The notes: generated by a model not told the origin, from the sequence alone. A DNA stretch of 64,000 nt from JAGVIE01 sp964520905 (GCA_964520905.1 CAZFQL010000006.1:139201-203200); one strand, 5' to 3'; shown: positions 9,997 through 19,517, counted from the first letter of the stretch. A program made the numbers and translations.

Positions 9997-12165
9997 TTAT
10001 ATAAACAACGGCGCCAACACCAACGTGAGAGTGGCTAATAATTTTATCAGCACGTGAAGCGACGGACCCGCAGTGTCTTTGAACGGATCACCGACAGTAT
10101 CACCGACAACCGACGCTTTATGCGGCTCTGATTTCTTGCCGCCGTACATTCCCGTCTCGATATATTTCTTCGCATTGTCCCATGCACCGCCGCCGTTATT
10201 CAGGAAAAGCGCCATCAATATTCCAGTTATCGTACCGGACATCAGGAAACCGCCAACAACTTCAGCACCGCTCGCACCGGTTGCACTCTGACCGCCGGCA
10301 TAATAAATCCACTTGAATATAATTCCAACCCCAATCGTCATTCCGACAACTAAAAGACCCGGCATTACCATTTTCCTGAGCGCCGCCTTCGTTGCGATAT
10401 CAACACACTGTCCGTAATCCGGCTTCGATGTTCCCTTCATGATACCCGGATTATTTTTGAACTGCTCTCGAACATTATTGATGATCGCATACGCCGCTTT
10501 CCCGACCGCCTTGATCGCCAGTGACGAGAAAAGATATACCAGCACAGAACCGAGCATCGCCCCGACAAACACTTCCGGTTTATTCAGGTTGATAACCGGC
10601 TGAAACGTCGGCATATAGTTACGAACCTCATCAATGTATGCACCGAAGAGCAGAAATGCCGCCAATGCTGCCGACCCGACCGCGTATCCTTTCGTTAAAG
10701 CTTTCGTCGTGTTTCCAACCGAATCCAATCTGTCTGTCCGTTTGCGAACTTCTTCCGATTGCTGGCTCATCTCAACTATGCCGCCGGCATTATCGGTGAT
10801 CGGTCCGAACGTATCCATGGCAAGAATGTACGCTGCCGTTCCTAACATACCCATCGTAGCAACAGCCGTCCCGAACAAACCACCTTCATTCAAGCCGGAA
10901 TGTGTTCCGAGATAATACGCCGATACAATCGCTGTACCGATAACAAGAATCGGATAACCGGTAGATTCCATCCCGACTGCAACACCTGCGATGATGTTTG
11001 TTGCCGGTCCCGTCTGTGAAGCTTCGGCAATCGATTTTACCGGTCTGTAAGTATACTCTGTGTAATATTGTGTGATGTAAACAAAAGCTACCGAGGTGAG
11101 TACGCCGATTACGCCACAGATAAAGAAATTAAAATAAAATTCTGTTCCGATGAGCCAGCGTGATGCGAAGAAAAACCCGACTATCGCAAGAACGGCAGTG
11201 ATGAAGTACCCGCGATTCAATGCCTTCATCGGATCTTCCCGATCGTTGGTCTTCACAGAAAGTACACCGATAATCGAAGCGATAATACCGAACGCACGCG
11301 CAACAAGCGGGAACAGAATCACTCCGAGCAGTGAGAGCTGGTTTGCTTCGAAATATGCAGTGTTCGCACGATACAAACCTGCCGCGAGTATCATAGCGCC
11401 GATATTTTCGGCAGCCGTCGATTCAAACAGATCGGCGCCGCGCCCCGCACAATCGCCAACGTTATCGCCCACAAGATCGGCGATGACTGCGGGATTGCGG
11501 GGATCGTCTTCGGGAATGCCGGCTTCAACTTTTCCGACAAGATCCGCGCCGACATCTGCAGCTTTGGTAAAAATTCCGCCGCCAAGCTGGGCAAACAGTG
11601 CCACAAAACTTGCTCCAAAACCGTATCCGACTATCATCAAGGGAATCTGTGTAACATACTTCGCAACCCCGGCCGATTGCACAATAGCAAAAAGTCCGGC
11701 AACACCGAGTAAACTCAAGGCAACGACGAAGAAACCCGATACTGCGCCGCCACGTAAAGCAGGTTGCAGCGCACTGTTCATGTCCTTTGTCGCACCGGCA
11801 GCCGTTCGTATGTTCGCGCGTATTGCTACCCACATGCCCATATACCCTGCCGCTACAGAACATGCCGCACCGAATAAGAACGAGAGCGTCGTCCAGAGAG
11901 CAAGATCGGATGCAGTAGCAGGATCATTGATGTTTGGTGTGCGAACAAATGCATAAAGGATATAAATTAGAAAAGCCAGAGCAATCGCAAGCATTATGAT
12001 CGTTCTATTTTGACGGCGCATAAAAGCTTCCGCCCCTTGTTTAATCGCGTTCGATATTTCTTGCATTTTTGCTGTACCGGTATCTCTCCGAAGAACATCC
12101 CTGATAAGATAAACGGCAAACAATAAACCCAAGACGCTTATCCCGATAATAAGTGTCAATTCCAT
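9997..12165 (-). CDS. hppA: Membrane-bound proton-pumping pyrophosphatase (K+-independent type)
   Basis: A 722-residue polytopic protein that couples PPi hydrolysis to ion export. The signature DVGADLVGKVE is followed by the acidic GDNVGDCAGRGADLFE motif, and the third acidic motif is GDTVGDPFKDTAGPS near the C-terminus. In the family, the residues after GNTT set K+ dependence: K+-dependent enzymes have Ala and Gly where K+-independent ones have Lys and Thr. Here the sequence is GNTTKALTKG, with Lys488 (codon at 10702-10704) and Thr491, so this should be the K+-independent, H+-pumping class. Length and residues are complete. The gene is monocistronic, with an AAAGGGG site 13 bp before the ATG. 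Confidence 0.95.
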   Translation of the reverse strand: MELTLIIGISVLGLLFAVYLIRDVLRRDTGTAKMQEISNAIKQGAEAFMRRQNRTIIMLAIALAFLIYILYAFVRTPNINDPATASDLALWTTLSFLFGAACSVAAGYMGMWVAIRANIRTAAGATKDMNSALQPALRGGAVSGFFVVALSLLGVAGLFAIVQSAGVAKYVTQIPLMIVGYGFGASFVALFAQLGGGIFTKAADVGADLVGKVEAGIPEDDPRNPAVIADLVGDNVGDCAGRGADLFESTAAENIGAMILAAGLYRANTAYFEANQLSLLGVILFPLVARAFGIIASIIGVLSVKTNDREDPMKALNRGYFITAVLAIVGFFFASRWLIGTEFYFNFFICGVIGVLTSVAFVYITQYYTEYTYRPVKSIAEASQTGPATNIIAGVAVGMESTGYPILVIGTAIVSAYYLGTHSGLNEGGLFGTAVATMGMLGTAAYILAMDTFGPITDNAGGIVEMSQQSEEVRKRTDRLDSVGNTTKALTKGYAVGSAALAAFLLFGAYIDEVRNYMPTFQPVINLNKPEVFVGAMLGSVLVYLFSSLAIKAVGKAAYAIINNVREQFKNNPGIMKGTSKPDYGQCVDIATKAALRKMVMPGLLVVGMTIGVGIIFKWIYYAGGQSATGASGAEVVGGFLMSGTITGILMALFLNNGGGAWDNAKKYIETGMYGGKKSEPHKASVVGDTVGDPFKDTAGPSLHVLIKLLATLTLVLAPLFI

Positions 12166-12240
12166 AAAGTAGAAAGAACCCCTTTCAATAAAATTATTAT
12201 GCGTTTTACATTTGCTTAATTATGATTCTAATCAGTTTTT

Positions 12241-12291
12241 CAATAAAATAAATAAAATAAAAACCACTCTTGGTTGCGAAACCAAGAGTGG
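12241..12291 (-). terminator. Rho-independent terminator for the TPR/PstS/TonB operon
   Basis: A perfect 12-bp stem, CCACTCTTGGTT (12264-12275) with complement 12280-12291 and loop GCGA. Read on the - strand it is followed by a T-rich run (complement of 12241-12263), the classic form. It lies 82 bp beyond the stop of the TPR gene. Confidence 0.9.
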
Positions 12292-12373
12292 ATCAACCGA
12301 TTTAGAAAGCCCTGTAAATGTAATAAAAAAAGAGGAAAAAGTCGAGTATTATTTTTAGCCGGTATTTAATCGG

Positions 12374-13873
12374 CTATTTGCAGTCCATACCCATACTTTT
12401 CAGTCCTGAAGTGGCAGATTTTGCATGCTCGGATTTCGGGCATTGCTGTATTACTTTACAGTAATACTTCTGCGCTTCCTCCTCGTTTTTAGTGCGTTGA
12501 TATAAAGAACCGACGGCAAGCAAGAGTGCACAATCCTTGGGATTTATCAGAAGCGCCTTTTTAAAATATTCGATCGCTTCAGGATATTTTTTCTCACCCA
12601 TCAGCCGCGATCCTTCAGAACGGTATGCTGCATCCAGACTGTTCTTGTATTTGACAGCTCCCCCATTTTTGCTGGTATCTTTAGCGACAAGCTCGATGAC
12701 TTTTTTATATGCCGCACTCTGCTCAGTTGTTAATTGGAGAGCGCCATTATAAAGTGCAAGCATGTCCCATGCAGGGATATATTCCGGTTTATAATCGAAA
12801 CTTTTTATGACGAATTCTTTTGCTTTTTTGTAATCCTTCATATTCGCAAACGATTGAGCCGCCTGAAAATAACATGCCCACCGATAATTGACATTTGAAT
12901 CAGCAGCGATTTTTTTCTCAAACATCGCGACCGCATCAAGATAGCGTTCCTTTTTGTTATACAATGTTGCCAGATCATAATAGATATCTGTATAAGTGGA
13001 ATCTTTCTTGTATGCTAATTCATACGAAGAAATTGCCTCGTCGTACTTCTCACGCGATTTAAGGCATTTTCCACGCTTCACCAGATCTTCTGCACTAATA
13101 GAATCCGGATTAGACATGGAAAATATTATTTCAGCTTTTTCACAATCTTTTGTTTCCACATATGCATCTTGGAGAATTTTTCTAATTTCGATATTGGTCG
13201 AATCTTTTTTAAAGATGTTCTCTGCATAAGAAATTAATTCTTTATAATATTTCGTCTCGTAGAGGATTTTAATATAAATTATTTGATAAGAGATGGAATC
13301 CGGTTGAAGCGTCACTAATAACCTAAATAGTGGAAGCGCATTCAGATATTGTTTAGCCCTGAAGTAGATTGTTCCAAGCTCGGGAAGTGCGATGAGGTTT
13401 GTCGAATCGATCAACAATACACTTGTGTAAGCTTCTGCGGCTTCCTTGTATAACCGGGCTTTTTTATTTACATCGCCCAATTTTAAAAAGATACCAACAT
13501 TTCTTTTGTCGAACTCAAGTGCTTTCCTGTATTGTTCATCTGCTGCACGATAAATTCTTTGCTTTGCATATACATCACCAAGTAATTCGTAAATCCGGGG
13601 ATTCTCCGGCTGAAACTCACGTGCCTGCACCAACGGTGCAGTTGCCTGGTCGAGTGAATCGGCTTTGTAATAAGATTGCCCAAGCCAGAAATATGCGTCG
13701 GGATTTTTCTTGTCCTTTTTAACAGCTTCTTTAAAGGAGACAATCGCAGATAAAAAATCTCCCTTTTCATACGCAGCTTTCCCAATACTGATTTGGTCTT
13801 CCGCGTAAGATGTTGAGAAAAAGCTTACCGTTAACGACAAAATGATGAACGAGATTATGATTGAGTTTTTCAC
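12374..13873 (-). CDS. Exported tetratricopeptide repeat protein
   Basis: A 499-residue protein with a signal peptide (cleavage near SYAED) followed by about 12 TPR units. Clear examples are 'AAYEKGDFLSAIVSFKEAVK', 'PDAYFWLGQSYYKADSLDQA' and, at the end, 'EAIEYFKKALLINPKDCALL'. It starts with GTG at 13873, overlapping the stop of the upstream PstS-like gene (GTGA), so the two are translationally coupled. A TPR protein after a PstS-like protein and TonB/ExbBD is a recurrent arrangement in Bacteroidota-type genomes. It is probably a periplasmic scaffold for that system. It is the last gene of the operon. Confidence 0.85.
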   Translation of the reverse strand: MKNSIIISFIILSLTVSFFSTSYAEDQISIGKAAYEKGDFLSAIVSFKEAVKKDKKNPDAYFWLGQSYYKADSLDQATAPLVQAREFQPENPRIYELLGDVYAKQRIYRAADEQYRKALEFDKRNVGIFLKLGDVNKKARLYKEAAEAYTSVLLIDSTNLIALPELGTIYFRAKQYLNALPLFRLLVTLQPDSISYQIIYIKILYETKYYKELISYAENIFKKDSTNIEIRKILQDAYVETKDCEKAEIIFSMSNPDSISAEDLVKRGKCLKSREKYDEAISSYELAYKKDSTYTDIYYDLATLYNKKERYLDAVAMFEKKIAADSNVNYRWACYFQAAQSFANMKDYKKAKEFVIKSFDYKPEYIPAWDMLALYNGALQLTTEQSAAYKKVIELVAKDTSKNGGAVKYKNSLDAAYRSEGSRLMGEKKYPEAIEYFKKALLINPKDCALLLAVGSLYQRTKNEEEAQKYYCKVIQQCPKSEHAKSATSGLKSMGMDCK

Positions 13874-14811
13874 TTTTGTATACCTTTGTTTGTTAGTTCG
13901 ACTAAACGAATAGGCATTGTTGCCGGCACCAAGCCGTTGTTCAAAATAATCTGCTGACCCGGCGCGCTTGTAATAAACGAAATAAATCCTGCCCCCACAC
14001 TGTACATATCCGCTTTTGAATAAATATAAATACCTCTGGTGATCGGATAAAACCCGCGATAAATATATGCTTGAAACGGCGCAAAATATTTGCCGCGAAT
14101 ACCCAGAGAATCCGGCGCGCTTGGATCGGATAGCTCCAGGGTTCTTATACTTTCATTGTTGTCCCGCAACCAGTTCACGCCGATCATGCCGATAGCATCA
14201 GGATGCTCGGATACAAATTGGATCATCCCGGGTGATGTTTCTACAACTTGCGCCGGAGTTGTGAAATTCCCGCCTTTTAAAATATTCATCCCGACAATCT
14301 CGAACGTACCTGAATTCCGGTTGGGCAGGCAAATTTCAATTAAGGATTTTTTACCGCCAACGGCATCCCATCGGGTAACCAATCCCCGGTAAATGCTGTC
14401 AAGCTGTGTCGTTCGAAGCTTCTCGATGGAATTCTTTGCGTTCACGATGATTGCTATACCATCGATTGCGATTTTATATTCCTGAAAATCGAGTTTCGAC
14501 CTTTTTGCCACTTCCCGCTCTTCTGCATTCATGGACCTGGAGGTAACAACAACTTTGATTGTATCATTGAACAATCTTGTTAGCGCTTCCCTCGCTGTCA
14601 TTGTCAATAGATCGACGTGAGCTTCAGAATACCATTCTTCAAACCGCTGTTCCTCTTGTTTGATAACAGGCAAAATAGATTCGGAGACAGCAACGGTTAT
14701 CTTTCCCATTGTCGGTGATTCCTTCCGCTCAGGGATACACCCGAGGATGGACATAACCACTAAGAATGTCCATCCAGAGATAATCCAACGATATCTATTC
14801 TTCAGTATCAT
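13870..14811 (-). CDS. PstS-like substrate-binding lipoprotein
   Basis: 313 residues. The N-terminal hydrophobic segment ends SILGC, a lipobox, so the mature protein should be a lipoprotein. The body matches the PBP2-like PstS fold: ITVAVSESILPVIKQE, 'VVTSRSMNAEE', 'IAIVVNAKNSIEKL', 'NRNSGTFEIV' in the anion-binding region and 'YPITRGIYIYSK'. No pst permease or ATPase is nearby; the partners are TonB, ExbB/D and a TPR protein. A role in a TonB-energised envelope process is therefore more likely than ABC phosphate import. It overlaps the small membrane-protein gene upstream by 17 bp. Confidence 0.8.
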   Translation of the reverse strand: MILKNRYRWIISGWTFLVVMSILGCIPERKESPTMGKITVAVSESILPVIKQEEQRFEEWYSEAHVDLLTMTAREALTRLFNDTIKVVVTSRSMNAEEREVAKRSKLDFQEYKIAIDGIAIIVNAKNSIEKLRTTQLDSIYRGLVTRWDAVGGKKSLIEICLPNRNSGTFEIVGMNILKGGNFTTPAQVVETSPGMIQFVSEHPDAIGMIGVNWLRDNNESIRTLELSDPSAPDSLGIRGKYFAPFQAYIYRGFYPITRGIYIYSKADMYSVGAGFISFITSAPGQQIILNNGLVPATMPIRLVELTNKGIQK

Positions 14812-15007
14812 TTTCAGCCCGTTTCTTTATTGTGATCGTAACGATCCTGTATACAGAATAGAGAATCATCATGATGCCAAGAACGATCCGAAAATTCGTC
14901 GGCAGGGAACCGGGAATCGAATACCCAAAGAGTACCGTAATCCCGAGAGCGAAAATAAGCCCCGCCGTTACGTACGTAAGTAGCCGAAGAATAGTTTGTG
15001 CATTCAC
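14795..15007 (-). CDS. Small two-helix membrane protein
   Basis: 70 residues with two hydrophobic helices (about 8-28 and 37-57) and a charged tail (KKRAENDTEE). GTG start at 15007, 9 bp after the tonB stop. The C-terminus overlaps the PstS-like start by 17 bp. I do not recognise the family. Tight packing between tonB and the PstS-like gene supports a real gene. Confidence 0.6.
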   Translation of the reverse strand: MNAQTILRLLTYVTAGLIFALGITVLFGYSIPGSLPTNFRIVLGIMMILYSVYRIVTITIKKRAENDTEE

Positions 15008-15016
15008 ATTGCACCG

Positions 15017-15742
15017 TTATTTATTGAGTTTGAATCTAAACGGCACGGCAGCCCAAACTGCAACAGGACCGTTGTTCATCATTGCCGGTGTGAACACCCA
15101 TTGTTTTGCGGCGTTGACTGCCGGCTCGTTAAAGATTTCAGCATCGCTCTTCATTACTACTGCCTTCTTAGCTTTGCCTTCTTTATCAACGAGAATTTTC
15201 ACCCAAACGGTACCTTCAACTCCCGCACGTCGGGCAATTTCCGGATACTCGGGCTGTACTTGCTTAACAGGAACAGGTTGTTTTTCAACCGGTACAAAAT
15301 CGGGTGGATCCATGTCATCGATATTGATATCCTGTTCAATCTGTACCTGATCGTCTCCGGACTGCTGCTGAATAACAGGACTTTGTATTGCGGATAATTC
15401 CTGTTGAGTAGCGATTGTCTGTTCAGGACTAACTTCTGCATCCGGAACCGGAACCGGTATACCGACCGTTGGCCTCGCTACCGGTACATTTACAGCAACT
15501 GCCGGCGCGGCTTCCGCTTCAGTCATAGAAGGCGGTGGACCGAGGTCTGTATATTTTGTGATTCTAACCATAACAACAGGTTCATCTTCCTCTGCAAGGT
15601 AACCGACAAGATAATAGCTTCCGATTATCATCAGATGAAATGCTATTGCGATGGCAAGAGCGATTCCGAGGTGTCGTTTGTAATATGAACGAAGTTCCTG
15701 AAATCCGAACTGAGCATTTACTATTATTGCTTTAGCTGTCAT
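15017..15742 (-). CDS. tonB: Energy transducer TonB
   Basis: 241 residues with one transmembrane helix (about 28-48), a proline-rich periplasmic spacer (VPVARPTVGIPVPVPDAEV) and a C-terminal TonB domain: QPEYPEIARRAGVEGTVWV, then VDKEGKAKKAVVMKS, ending W.FTPA...PVAVWAAVPFRF. It transmits proton-motive force from ExbB-ExbD to outer-membrane partners. AAGGAG lies 8 bp before the ATG. It follows two exbD genes and exbB in one operon. Confidence 0.93.
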   Translation of the reverse strand: MTAKAIIVNAQFGFQELRSYYKRHLGIALAIAIAFHLMIIGSYYLVGYLAEEDEPVVMVRITKYTDLGPPPSMTEAEAAPAVAVNVPVARPTVGIPVPVPDAEVSPEQTIATQQELSAIQSPVIQQQSGDDQVQIEQDINIDDMDPPDFVPVEKQPVPVKQVQPEYPEIARRAGVEGTVWVKILVDKEGKAKKAVVMKSDAEIFNEPAVNAAKQWVFTPAMMNNGPVAVWAAVPFRFKLNK

Positions 15743-15758
15743 ATATTCTGCTCCTTCC

Positions 15759-16256
15759 TCAAATTACCTTTGCAAGAATTCGCCTATCGGCATCTTGCAT
15801 TGGTGCTAAACTGAAGCGCGTTATATTTGCTACGTTCAGCTCGTCCATAATATCGACCATCATGGAATATTTTCCCTTCCGATCGATTTTAATTAAGGTA
15901 ATCAGTTTCGGATTTTCCTGATTCTTCTGGACCAGGAATTTTTGAAGATCCTTGAATTCAACCTTCTGAGGATCATCGACACCGATATTCCAGTAGATAG
16001 TCCCATCCTCCTTAACACGGAGGGTGAATAAATTGCTCTGCGCGACCTCGACACTCACATCGTTGCTTGGAGGAAGATTTATCTCCATCGTCTGTGGTTT
16101 GTTCAAGGTCGTCGTCAGCATGAAAAAGGTCAGCAGGAGAAACGCTATGTCAACCATCGGTGTATTATCAATCTTTACACCAAGTCGGCGCTTTTTCTTC
16201 TTCTTTCCGCTCTTTCGTTGGTGACCACGGGGTCCACTAGTATCGACCATACCCAT
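15759..16256 (-). CDS. exbD: ExbD/TolR family proton-channel subunit (second copy)
   Basis: 165 residues. A basic N-terminus (KKKKRRLG) precedes the hallmark VDNTPMVDIAFLLLTFFMLTTTL, where the Asp in 'MVDIAFLLL' is the conserved proton-path residue, followed by a periplasmic domain. It starts 3 bp after the stop of the first exbD, with AAGGA before the ATG. Two different ExbD proteins with one ExbB is usual in this group. The longer basic tail distinguishes it from its neighbour. Confidence 0.92.
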   Translation of the reverse strand: MGMVDTSGPRGHQRKSGKKKKKRRLGVKIDNTPMVDIAFLLLTFFMLTTTLNKPQTMEINLPPSNDVSVEVAQSNLFTLRVKEDGTIYWNIGVDDPQKVEFKDLQKFLVQKNQENPKLITLIKIDRKGKYSMMVDIMDELNVANITRFSLAPMQDADRRILAKVI

Positions 16257-16259
16257 AGT

Positions 16260-16736
16260 TTATTGTCCTTTCCTGTCTTGTTCAAAATCAGTAACGAGGT
16301 TGAAACGAGTTATCTGCGTTTTTTGTAAAATGTCCATCACGTCTTCGGTAATTCCATATTCGGCTTCTTTATCACCTTTCACAACTGTTCGCAGTTTGGG
16401 ATTTGCTATTCGGGCGCGTATAAGCAGATCGGGCAATTCTTTGATCGTAACCGGTACAGCAAGCCGAAGTTTATTTTCTTCTCCGAACAATTTTGCCATC
16501 ATGTTCTGAGAATCGAATCCGAGGAAAACACGATTATCCTTACTGAGGGTAATCGCCATAATATTCGATTCCGGCAATTTGAATGCGGAATGCGATGATG
16601 GGAGGACGATCTGAACCTCTTCCGGCGGTTTGAATTGCGTCGTCAGCATAAAGAAGGTTAACAGCAGAAACCCAATGTCAACAAGTGGTGTATTATCAAT
16701 TGATACACCGGTTCTATGTTTTTTTATTCTAGGCAT
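16260..16736 (-). CDS. exbD: ExbD/TolR family proton-channel subunit (first copy)
   Basis: 158 residues. The N-terminus MPRIKKHRTGVSIDNTPLVD is followed by IGFLLLTFFMLTT, with the conserved Asp in the transmembrane segment, and a periplasmic domain ending 'DVMDILQKTQITRFNLVTDF'. GAGGCG precedes the ATG. It sits 15 bp after exbB and 3 bp before the second exbD. Confidence 0.92.
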   Translation of the reverse strand: MPRIKKHRTGVSIDNTPLVDIGFLLLTFFMLTTQFKPPEEVQIVLPSSHSAFKLPESNIMAITLSKDNRVFLGFDSQNMMAKLFGEENKLRLAVPVTIKELPDLLIRARIANPKLRTVVKGDKEAEYGITEDVMDILQKTQITRFNLVTDFEQDRKGQ

Positions 16737-16751
16737 GAAGTCGCCTCATTA

Positions 16752-17528
16752 TTATTGTTTTACTTTTAGCGTCTGAATTATATCGAAGCTTGCTTCGTCA
16801 ATCATATAAGTAAACGTATCGACTTTATTGACAAAGAAATTATAGGAGACGATTCCGATAATAGCTGCAAATATACCAAGCGCGGTGTTAACGAGCGCTT
16901 CCGAAATACCGATTGAAAGTGCGATGGCATCCGGTGCGCCTGCACGGGCAAGTGCCTGGAATGCACGGATCATTCCGATAACTGTTCCAAATAATCCTAA
17001 CATTGTTGCGATGGAGGCAATCGTCGAAAGAATAATGAGGTTTTTCTCTAGAAGCGGCATTTCGAGCGCGGTTGCTTCTTCTATTGCACGCTGTACTTCA
17101 GACATCTGTTTTTCTGCCTCCATAGCTTTGCTCTCTTTTGCCAATGTATTATAGCGATCCAAACCCGCACGGAGTATGTTCGCCATCGAGCCACGCTGTT
17201 TGTCGCATTCTTTCATCGCCGCTTCGATATTTCCATCGACAAGATTTTTTTGGACATTCTTTAAAAATGTTGCAAGTGAACCACGTCCTTGAGCTTTTTT
17301 CAGTGATAAGGTTCGTTCGATGATGAAAGTGATAACCATAATAGATAGCGCGATTAACGACGGTACGACGTAGCCGCCGGTGAACATCATTCCCATCAAA
17401 TTATTCGGTTTCATCCGATTCGCACCATCAAAAAAATTGTCAGGGCTTCCAAGAATGAACCACCAAATAATAATACCAACTACGATCGCCGTGAATACAA
17501 CAATCGTAACGAATGTAGATTGTTTCAT
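16752..17528 (-). CDS. exbB: MotA/TolQ/ExbB proton-channel protein
   Basis: 258 residues with three hydrophobic helices: one near residues 8-28, one near 55-75, and a long pair over residues 160-235. Family motifs are 'LEKNLIILSTIASIATMLGLFGTVIGMI' (given in part) and 'ISEALVNTALGIFAAI'. With ExbD it forms the inner-membrane motor energising TonB. AGGAG precedes the ATG. It is the first gene of the motor block; the STAS gene lies 45 bp upstream on the same strand. Confidence 0.92.
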   Translation of the reverse strand: MKQSTFVTIVVFTAIVVGIIIWWFILGSPDNFFDGANRMKPNNLMGMMFTGGYVVPSLIALSIMVITFIIERTLSLKKAQGRGSLATFLKNVQKNLVDGNIEAAMKECDKQRGSMANILRAGLDRYNTLAKESKAMEAEKQMSEVQRAIEEATALEMPLLEKNLIILSTIASIATMLGLFGTVIGMIRAFQALARAGAPDAIALSIGISEALVNTALGIFAAIIGIVSYNFFVNKVDTFTYMIDEASFDIIQTLKVKQ

Positions 17529-17573
17529 TAGTTTTTACTCCTATATATTTTATTTAGAATAATGATTAAAGTA

Positions 17574-17930
17574 TTATTTTGAATTCGTATTATAACTTGT
17601 TACAGCGTCTTCTAATTTATCGTGTACATCGAATATCTCTACAAGCCTTGTTACTGCTAATAGATTTTGAATATTCTGACTGAGACCGACAAGCTTCACT
17701 TCGCCGCCATTTTTTTGATAATTAGTGTGTGCCTTGATAATCGCACCAATGCCTGAACTGTTCATATAATTCAATCGTTCCAGATTGATAATTAAATTTT
17801 TATTTCCCTGTTCGATAAAATCGGTAACATGATCACGGAAGAGGTCTGTATCTTCATCGCCTATTAGAGATCCCCTGATATCGATGATGGCAATTCTACC
17901 ATCTAATATCGTCCTGGATTTAATGGACAT
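17574..17930 (-). CDS. STAS-domain anti-sigma-factor antagonist
   Basis: 118 residues forming one STAS domain: 'GRIAIIDIRGSLIGDED', then the phosphorylation-site loop LNYMNSSGIGAIIKAH with the conserved Ser, then a long C-terminal helix. Such proteins act in partner-switching with an anti-sigma kinase and a PP2C phosphatase. A SpoIIE/RsbU-type phosphatase is encoded at 42797-44185. No anti-sigma kinase was seen in the window. The stretch 17931-18185 upstream is AT-rich and holds nothing else I can support. Confidence 0.9.
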   Translation of the reverse strand: MSIKSRTILDGRIAIIDIRGSLIGDEDTDLFRDHVTDFIEQGNKNLIINLERLNYMNSSGIGAIIKAHTNYQKNGGEVKLVGLSQNIQNLLAVTRLVEIFDVHDKLEDAVTSYNTNSK

Positions 17931-18185
17931 TGATTTATTGTTCTTAATATAATTAATTGATTGTCTGTCTTTTTAATAAAGCTGCAAACCTAATGCCATA
18001 AATAATTTAGACGTAAGATTATATTGCTGGATATTTCAAGCAATTATGGATGATTTTTTTCTTGATATCGGTATGACTTGAATCCCGCCGTGCATATTGC
18101 AAGACAGAATATCGTTAACTCACGAAATGAGTCGTAATGATTTGAAATTATAGCTTATTAGACGGTATTGCAATTTGCAGTAGAA

Positions 18186-19517
18186 TTAATCTTGAAGACC
18201 ATATTTTTTTCTTTTCCTCCACAAAGTTGCCGGATCAATATTCAACACCTTCGATGCTTCGTCGAGGTCTTGCACTACCTTTAGAACACGGGAAATGTGC
18301 TGTCTTTCAATTGCTTCGAGTGATAATAGACCGGCTTTTGCCTGTTCGGGATTTTGCAACTCGGATGGTAAATGGGACACGTCGATTAACTTCTGTTTCG
18401 CCAAAAGGACAGCCCGCTCCATTACATTTTCAAGCTCCCGAATATTGCCGGGCCAACTATAAGCAGTCAACATTTTAAGAGCTTCCGGAGTTATCTCGAT
18501 TTGTAAATCTGGCGAAAATTTCTTTAGAAAATGATGTATCAGTAGAAGAACATCCTCCGCACGTTCACGGAGTGGTGGCAAGGATATTCTTACGGCATTA
18601 ATCCTATAGTAGAGATCCTCACGAAAACTTCCATCACGCAGTGAATCGGAAAGTTTTTTATTAGTTGCGGCGATAACTCTCACATCGACTTTGCGAGTCA
18701 TGTTTTCACCTATTCGTTCAAATTCCCGATGCTGGAGGAACCTCAACAGCTTTGCTTGCGAAGCAGGCGGTATATCGGCAATCTCATCGAGAAACAAGGT
18801 GCCCCCATCTGCCGCTTCGAATCTACCTTCACGATCTTTGAATGCTCCTGTGAATGAGCCTTTCACGTGACCGAACAACTCACTTTCCAATAAATTTTCC
18901 GGTAATGCAGCCGAGTTGATTTTTATGAAAGGTTTATCAGAGCGGTTACTCTGTGTATGAATATATTGAGCGATAAGTTCTTTGCCTGTCCCGCTCTCGC
19001 CTTCGATCAAAACAGTCAACAGACTATCGGCTACCTGTTTGGCAAATTCAACTTGCTGGCGCATCGTCGGATTGCGGGTAATTATGTTTGATTCAGGTCG
19101 TATAGCTGCAAGCTGATGCCTCAGCGTGTTTATCTCTTCTTGCAGTTTATGGTAGTCCAATACTTTTTCTGCGAACAAGTGCAATTCTTTCAGATCGAAA
19201 GGTTTCTGTAGAAAATCAAAAGCTCCGCCTTTAATGGCTTCAACGGCGCTATCTATCGAACCATGAGCAGTGATGATTACACATGTTGTCATGGGCGATT
19301 TTGCCCGAATTTCTTTCAGCATCTGCATACCGTCTATCGGCTGCATCATCAGGTCGATGAACGCGATATCATAATTTCCGTCTTTAAGAGTATCCAAAGC
19401 ATCCAGAGGATTTAGAAATCCGTTCACATTCAACCCGATTGTTTCTAATCCGATTTTTAAAGTTTTCAGAATGTTCGGTTCATCATCAACGACTAAAACA
19501 TTTGCTCTTTGATTCAT
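18186..19517 (-). CDS. NtrC-family sigma-54-dependent response regulator
   Basis: 443 residues. Receiver domain (residues 5-120; phosphoacceptor Asp in DIAFIDLMMQ), sigma-54 AAA+ domain (about 145-380) with Walker A GESGTGKELIA, the sigma-54 contact loop as GSFTGA (Ser for the usual Ala), Walker B GGTLFLDEIADIP, and a C-terminal Fis-type HTH ending ATLWRKRKKYGL. Its ATG overlaps the stop of the histidine kinase (ATGA), so this is the cognate regulator. Target promoters are not identified. Confidence 0.93.
   Translation of the reverse strand: MNQRANVLVVDDEPNILKTLKIGLETIGLNVNGFLNPLDALDTLKDGNYDIAFIDLMMQPIDGMQMLKEIRAKSPMTTCVIITAHGSIDSAVEAIKGGAFDFLQKPFDLKELHLFAEKVLDYHKLQEEINTLRHQLAAIRPESNIITRNPTMRQQVEFAKQVADSLLTVLIEGESGTGKELIAQYIHTQSNRSDKPFIKINSAALPENLLESELFGHVKGSFTGAFKDREGRFEAADGGTLFLDEIADIPPASQAKLLRFLQHREFERIGENMTRKVDVRVIAATNKKLSDSLRDGSFREDLYYRINAVRISLPPLRERAEDVLLLIHHFLKKFSPDLQIEITPEALKMLTAYSWPGNIRELENVMERAVLLAKQKLIDVSHLPSELQNPEQAKAGLLSLEAIERQHISRVLKVVQDLDEASKVLNIDPATLWRKRKKYGLQD

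Noticed and set aside
11150..11956. Long + strand frame of 268 codons
   Set aside because: It lies wholly antisense to hppA, whose motifs are unambiguous; the composition is what the opposite strand of an Ala/Gly-rich membrane protein gives.
17931..18185. Small RNA or riboswitch between the STAS gene and the NtrC-type regulator
   Set aside because: No convincing stem-loop, terminator or conserved motif could be picked out in this AT-rich stretch.
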